This document shows, piece by piece, positions 42,502 to 46,083 of a stretch of 46,083 nt of DNA. The stretch is from contig JAAVBX010000014.1 in NCBI GenBank assembly GCA_014802625.1, positions 1 through 46,083 of the forward strand. The letters are read 5' to 3'. Source of the DNA: a bacterium (GTDB lineage Bacteria; Bacteroidota; Bacteroidia; Bacteroidales; Muribaculaceae). Position numbers and translations under genes: made by a program. Under the pieces are notes generated by a model. It saw only the letters and a program-made list of their open reading frames with translations. It had not been told where the DNA came from and did not search any database. The stretch's first letter is position 1, and every line of letters starts with the position of its first letter.

Positions 42502-43683
42502 ATGCCTCTCAATCTGATTGATACTCCCGATATTCCACCCGAAGTGGAACGCGCCAAACAGCGTTTCTCCATCATCGGCAACTCCCCTGCCCTGACCGAT
42601 GCCATCCTGCGCGCGCTGAAAGTCGCCCCGATCGACCTCTCGGTGCTCGTCATAGGCGAGAGCGGGACAGGCAAGGAGTTCTTCCCGCAGATTATTCATT
42701 CCTCAGGTGCCCGCAAACACAAGAAATATATAGCCGTCAATTGCGGGGCTATCCCGGAAGGCACTATCGACTCCGAACTCTTCGGACATGAGAAGGGGGC
42801 CTTCACCGGAGCCGTCGCCACTCGAAAGGGTTATTTCGAGGAGGCCGACGGCGGCACGATTTTTCTTGATGAAGTGGCTGAACTCCCACTTACTACTCAG
42901 GCACGCCTTCTCCGCGTGCTTGAGTCCGGGGAATTTATGAAAGTCGGTTCCTCAACCGTGCAGCGCACGAATGTGCGTATCGTGGCCGCCACTAATGTCG
43001 ATCTCCTGCGGGCCGTCCGCAAAGGGCGTTTCCGTGAAGACCTATATTACAGGCTCTCCACCGTGCTGATAAATGTGCCGCCGCTGCGCGACCGAGGCTC
43101 GGATATCCTTATGCTCGCGCGCCGGTTCTCTTCCGGGTTCGCCGAGAAGTATATGACTCGTCCCATCTCCTTCTCCGAAGATGCCCGCCGGGCCATGATG
43201 CTCTATCGCTGGCCGGGGAATGTGCGCCAGCTGAAGAATATCGTGGAGCAGCTCGCTCTCTTCAACGCCGGAGAGGAGATTTCCCGCGAGACTCTTGTCG
43301 ACGCTCTCCCCTCCGGAGAATCCTCGAAGGTCGACCATGTGCCGGTAGCCGATGCCCATACCTACGAACAGGAACGCGAATTCCTGTGGCAGACTCTTTT
43401 CGCTATGAAGAATGAGATCGCAGAGCTCAGGGCGATGCTCCATCTTAAGGATAATCAAGCCCGCACATCCTGCGCCCTGTTGCCGAGTCTCCCCCCCAGA
43501 GCAGATTCGGCATTGGCCGAGGAAATCGAGCCATCCCCCTCTCTGGAGGATGCCGAGAAAGCTGCCGTCGCCGAGGCCCTGCGACGCAATAACGGCGATA
43601 AGAAGCGGGCGGCCGAACAACTCGGCATCTCACCCCGGACTCTCTACCGTAAAATCCACGAATACTCCCTCTCCGACCTCTGA
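42502..43683 (+). CDS. Sigma-54-dependent AAA+ transcription activator, no receiver domain
   Basis: A 393-residue enhancer-binding protein. The AAA+ domain has Walker A GESGTGKE at residues 52-59, the sigma-54 contact loop GAFTGA at 99-104, Walker B with Asp123-Glu124 in FLDEVAE, and an arginine-finger region WPGNVRQLKN. A Fis-type helix-turn-helix closes the protein (KKRAAEQLGISPRTLYRKI, about residues 370-388). Only about 25 residues precede the AAA+ domain, so there is no phosphoacceptor or ligand domain and its signal input is unclear. It precedes lptE by 13 bases in a run that ends with secG. Confidence 0.94.
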   Translation: MPLNLIDTPDIPPEVERAKQRFSIIGNSPALTDAILRALKVAPIDLSVLVIGESGTGKEFFPQIIHSSGARKHKKYIAVNCGAIPEGTIDSELFGHEKGAFTGAVATRKGYFEEADGGTIFLDEVAELPLTTQARLLRVLESGEFMKVGSSTVQRTNVRIVAATNVDLLRAVRKGRFREDLYYRLSTVLINVPPLRDRGSDILMLARRFSSGFAEKYMTRPISFSEDARRAMMLYRWPGNVRQLKNIVEQLALFNAGEEISRETLVDALPSGESSKVDHVPVADAHTYEQEREFLWQTLFAMKNEIAELRAMLHLKDNQARTSCALLPSLPPRADSALAEEIEPSPSLEDAEKAAVAEALRRNNGDKKRAAEQLGISPRTLYRKIHEYSLSDL

Positions 43684-43696
43684 ATCCTCAACTCAA

Positions 43697-44221
43697 ATGC
43701 CAAGACTTCGTCATTTCCTTATGGTCCTCCTGCTGATCGTGCCTCTGGCCTGCGGTCTCTCCTCTTGTCGCATCAGCTATAAGCTCAACGGCTCGGCCAT
43801 TAATTATAATCTCTACAAGAATATCCATATCACTGAGTTCCCCATACGCGCCGCGCTCGTATATCCGCCTCTGCAACAGGAATTTCAGAATCAACTCATG
43901 GATGCCGTGACCCGCCAGACGCGTCTGCAGATAATAGATGGTAATGCCGACGCGGAAATGACGGGTGAAATCACCGGATATGCTCTCTCCCCCCAGGCCG
44001 TAGGTGAGGACGCCTACGCCACCGAAACCCGACTGACGATTACGGTCCATGTCAAATATACCGATAATGTCAATCCGGCGAACAACATCGACCAGAGTTT
44101 CTCAGCCTACCGACAATTCTCGGCGCAATTGCTGCTGATAGATGTGCAGGATGACCTCTGTCGCGAGATTTGCGAGGAACTCGTCGACCTCATATTCAAT
44201 GCCACTCTCGGCAACTGGTAG
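43697..44221 (+). CDS. lptE: LptE-family outer membrane lipoprotein
   Basis: A 174-residue lipoprotein that would help LptD insert lipopolysaccharide into the outer membrane. The signal peptide (residues 1-23) ends in a lipobox with LSSC, lipidated at about Cys24. The mature part, RISYKLNGSAINYNLYKNIH (cited by this block only) and LTITVHVKYTDNVNP, is the LptE/DUF4136-like fold of Bacteroidota. The ATG at 43697 lies 13 bases after the regulator gene. Together with the MsbA-like and LpxL-like genes it adds to the envelope theme. Confidence 0.85.
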   Translation: MPRLRHFLMVLLLIVPLACGLSSCRISYKLNGSAINYNLYKNIHITEFPIRAALVYPPLQQEFQNQLMDAVTRQTRLQIIDGNADAEMTGEITGYALSPQAVGEDAYATETRLTITVHVKYTDNVNPANNIDQSFSAYRQFSAQLLLIDVQDDLCREICEELVDLIFNATLGNW

Positions 44222-44247
44222 TCTCCCCCCCTTAAATTCCCCTGAAC

Positions 44248-44805
44248 GTGGCAATCAACTCCTATACCGAGGCAATCGACCTCCTTGAAAAATATCCATT
44301 CTTCACCTATGCCGCTCTCCGGGCGACGCAGCTCAACCCCTCCGATGCAGGGGAAACGGCCGTCGGCTCTCCGGCGGAGGATGGCTCGGGAATCTCCCGT
44401 GGCTATGACAAAGAGAGGCTCCACCTCATCATCGACCTCCAGATCTCAGGCTCGCGATTCGCTCAGCAATCCGGCAGCTCGGACATGGCAGGGGGCACTC
44501 CGACTTCACTACACGACGAAGATTCCTCCTCCGGGAGCCAGGACGCTATTGATGCCTTCCTCTCGAATTTCTCACCCTCCCCTCTATCCTATACACCTGC
44601 GGCCGATGAGGTGACGTCTGCTCCGGATTGCACCCCGCCGACGGAGGAATCCGCCCGGATTCTCATAAAAAACCGCAAATATTCAGATGCTTTGGCAATT
44701 ATTGAGCATTTATATTTGATTAATCCGGAAAAAAGTATTTACTTTGCAGACCAAATACGCTTCTTGAAGAAGCTGATTCTCAACCAAGCCAAGGCAAATA
44801 AATAA
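44248..44805 (+). CDS. Uncharacterised helical protein between lptE and secG
   Basis: A 185-residue soluble protein starting with GTG; no in-frame ATG is near. The N-terminus (YTEAIDLLEKYPFFTYAALR) and C-terminus (YSDALAIIEHLYLINPEKS, then YFADQIRFLKKL) are helical, the latter like one TPR-type hairpin. The middle (residues 60-130) is rich in Ser, Gly, Pro and Asp and probably disordered. No signal peptide or catalytic motif is seen. I do not recognise a named family. It is co-oriented between lptE and secG, with 26- and 14-base gaps. The 3' end has AT-rich codon use unlike its neighbours. Confidence 0.75.
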   Translation: MAINSYTEAIDLLEKYPFFTYAALRATQLNPSDAGETAVGSPAEDGSGISRGYDKERLHLIIDLQISGSRFAQQSGSSDMAGGTPTSLHDEDSSSGSQDAIDAFLSNFSPSPLSYTPAADEVTSAPDCTPPTEESARILIKNRKYSDALAIIEHLYLINPEKSIYFADQIRFLKKLILNQAKANK

Positions 44806-44819
44806 AATCGACATATAAA

Positions 44820-45152
44820 ATGTACATTTTCCTCAGTATTCTTATCGTTCTGGCATGCGTGCTCCTCATCGCGGTCGTGCTCATCCAGAAGTCAAAGGGA
44901 GGCGGTCTCGCTTCCGATTATTCCAGCGGAAACCAATATCTCGGTTATCGCAAGACCACAGATTTCATCGAAAAGGCCACATGGGGTCTCGGTATCTTCA
45001 TCTGCGTAATCAGCATCCTCGCTTCTTTCGCTATCAAGACACCCGTCACCCGCTCCGCAATCGAGACAAAAGCTCCCGCCACGACGCCCGCCGCTGCGCC
45101 TGCGGCAACGCCTGCGCCCGCAAATCAGGTGCCCGCGTCCGGAGCCAACTGA
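44820..45152 (+). CDS. secG: Preprotein translocase subunit SecG
   Basis: A 110-residue subunit of the SecYEG channel that helps protein export across the inner membrane. Two transmembrane helices lie at about residues 2-22 and 55-75, and the connecting loop has the SecG pattern IQKSKGGGLASDYSSGNQYLG (residues 24-43; cited as KSKGGGLASDYSSG). The C-terminus is an Ala/Pro/Thr-rich tail of about 30 residues, longer than in E. coli. It is the last gene of the run starting at purN and is followed by a terminator. Confidence 0.92.
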   Translation: MYIFLSILIVLACVLLIAVVLIQKSKGGGLASDYSSGNQYLGYRKTTDFIEKATWGLGIFICVISILASFAIKTPVTRSAIETKAPATTPAAAPAATPAPANQVPASGAN

Positions 45153-45181
45153 TCAATAGATAATGTCATCTGATATAACTT

Positions 45182-45220
45182 GAAAGGCGCATGGGCTCAC
45201 CCCGTTGCGCCTTTCACGGT
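45182..45220 (+). terminator. Terminator after secG
   Basis: GAAAGGCGC at 45182-45190 pairs perfectly with GCGCCTTTC at 45207-45215. GGG and CCC extend it inside a CTCA loop, and ACGGTTTTTC follows. Confidence 0.85.
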
Positions 45221-45283
45221 TTTTCTCCACACTCCCGTTTATCCCACTCCGATTTTTCCGCTATATAATATAAATTCTCAGTC

Positions 45284-46083
45284 ATGAAACCATTTACCCT
45301 CCTCGCCGCTTCGGCCCTTTTGCTTCCGGCATCATTGTCGGCCGACTGGCAACCGGTCAGTCCGCAGATGCGTCCCGCGCCTGTCATGCGCTCACCGCAA
45401 GCTCCGCGCGGCAACATTTTCGGAATCGTCAACCGTTTCCAAGGTATGCAGACCACATCCCAGGCCTACGCCGCCCATATCGATCTCTCATCGGGCACCG
45501 TGATCCCGCTGCATCACAACACTCTTTTCTCCCCATATGTAGGCGAAGATTACCTTCTTCAGACCAATACCCTGCGCAAAGGTGAAATCATATGCCCATC
45601 CCTGATGGATGGATTCGAAGGATATGCCGTCACCTGGGACTTCATCGACCTTGAGTCGGGCCGATATCTTCGCTCGCTCGACTTCGGCGCCGACCTCTTC
45701 GCCAACGCTTATTCCATGACTTATAATCCCGTCGACGACCTTATCTATGTCGTGGCTCTCGACGGCGACACCGACGGTCAGTTCTCCGTCGTGGACCCTG
45801 CCGATGGTTTTGAGGTGACTTATGTCGGTAATCTCCGCACCAAGGCCGGTTTCATAGCAGCCATAGCCTATAACGTGGCCGACGGTCTTCTTTACGCCTT
45901 CAATGACAATAACAACGTCTATACGCTCGACCCTGCATCCGGGAATCTTGTCGAGGCGGGCTACCTCGAACTGCCCACCGGGGAACTGCTTTTCACCGAG
46001 GGCGTGTCGGGACAGGTGGTCTATAGCCCCGCCGACCAAATGTTCATCTGCATCTTCCGCGACGATTCCCTCCAGGCCTCTCG
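45284..46083 (+). CDS. Secreted protein, beta-propeller-like, cut by window end
   Basis: The frame is open from the ATG at 45284 to the last base (266 codons), with no stop. A signal peptide covers residues 1-20 (KPFTLLAASALLLPASLSA). After a Pro-rich stretch the protein has repeated beta-strand blocks (YSMTYNPVDDLIYVVALDGD, IAAIAYNVADGLLYAFNDNN, YTLDPASGNLVEAGYL), the spacing of a beta-propeller. The family is not recognised. No clean promoter is seen before the start; a TATATAATATAAA stretch is AT-rich only. It follows the secG terminator and starts a new transcript. Confidence 0.8.
   Translation, partial: MKPFTLLAASALLLPASLSADWQPVSPQMRPAPVMRSPQAPRGNIFGIVNRFQGMQTTSQAYAAHIDLSSGTVIPLHHNTLFSPYVGEDYLLQTNTLRKGEIICPSLMDGFEGYAVTWDFIDLESGRYLRSLDFGADLFANAYSMTYNPVDDLIYVVALDGDTDGQFSVVDPADGFEVTYVGNLRTKAGFIAAIAYNVADGLLYAFNDNNNVYTLDPASGNLVEAGYLELPTGELLFTEGVSGQVVYSPADQMFICIFRDDSLQAS

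Overview
The window looks like a chromosomal segment of a high-GC gut Bacteroidales, most likely Muribaculaceae (S24-7). Several promoters follow the Bacteroidota TTTG / TAnnTTTG pattern, and most genes lack Shine-Dalgarno sites. The families DUF2027, DUF4919, DUF5683, the secreted GH13 with a type IX-like tail, a bacterial dispanin domain and the sigma-54 regulator/LptE/SecG block are all Bacteroidota in character. The family assignment is inference from protein content, not from a marker search. I see no phage, transposase, plasmid module or CRISPR array; this is core chromosome with some accessory surface genes.

Layout. 1-160: end of a 53-bp tandem repeat and a promoter. 175-3866 (+): sufB without sufC/sufD, phoH, a DUF2027 protein and a DUF695 protein. 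4035-6818 (+): a secreted multidomain GH13 amylase, closed by a strong terminator. 6879-7238: a hairpin-rich gap. 7239-13255 (+): an unusually short RelA/SpoT enzyme, a PgpH-like 7TM-HD protein, a five-helix membrane protein, a DUF4919 lipoprotein-like secreted protein and a SlyD-type isomerase. 13434-13516: tRNA-Tyr. 13613-15089 (-): a macro-like protein and pfkA. 15235-19424 (+): HAD phosphatase, ribF, upp, recF, DUF721/DciA-like and a thioesterase. 19585-21604 (+): TPR/coiled-coil protein, ribH and a tiny Cys-rich lipoprotein. 21826-27089 (-): parA, parB, DUF5683, a LysM lytic transglycosylase and a membrane coiled-coil protein.

27159-41400 is an envelope island. On the minus strand lie a MATE exporter, an LpxL-like acyltransferase, a GT14, a PF05704-type glycosyltransferase and a DxD glycosyltransferase. 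They are followed by a plus-strand GT2 and a TolC/HlyD/two-permease ABC-2 efflux set with no ATPase, then a second minus-strand GT14 and an MsbA-like ABC exporter. Acyltransferase, glycosyltransferases and lipid flippase together suggest lipooligosaccharide core assembly (inference). 41432-45152 (+): PurN fused to a membrane dispanin (CD225) domain, a sigma-54 activator without a receiver domain, LptE, a small unknown protein and SecG. 45284 to the end: the start of a secreted protein cut by the window edge.

Most notable: the PurN-dispanin fusion; the Rel enzyme that stops after its TGS domain; a 17-bp sequence shared by the promoters of two glycosyltransferase genes at identical distance from their start codons; the hairpin cluster before rel; and an 18-bp perfect palindrome ahead of the efflux operon.
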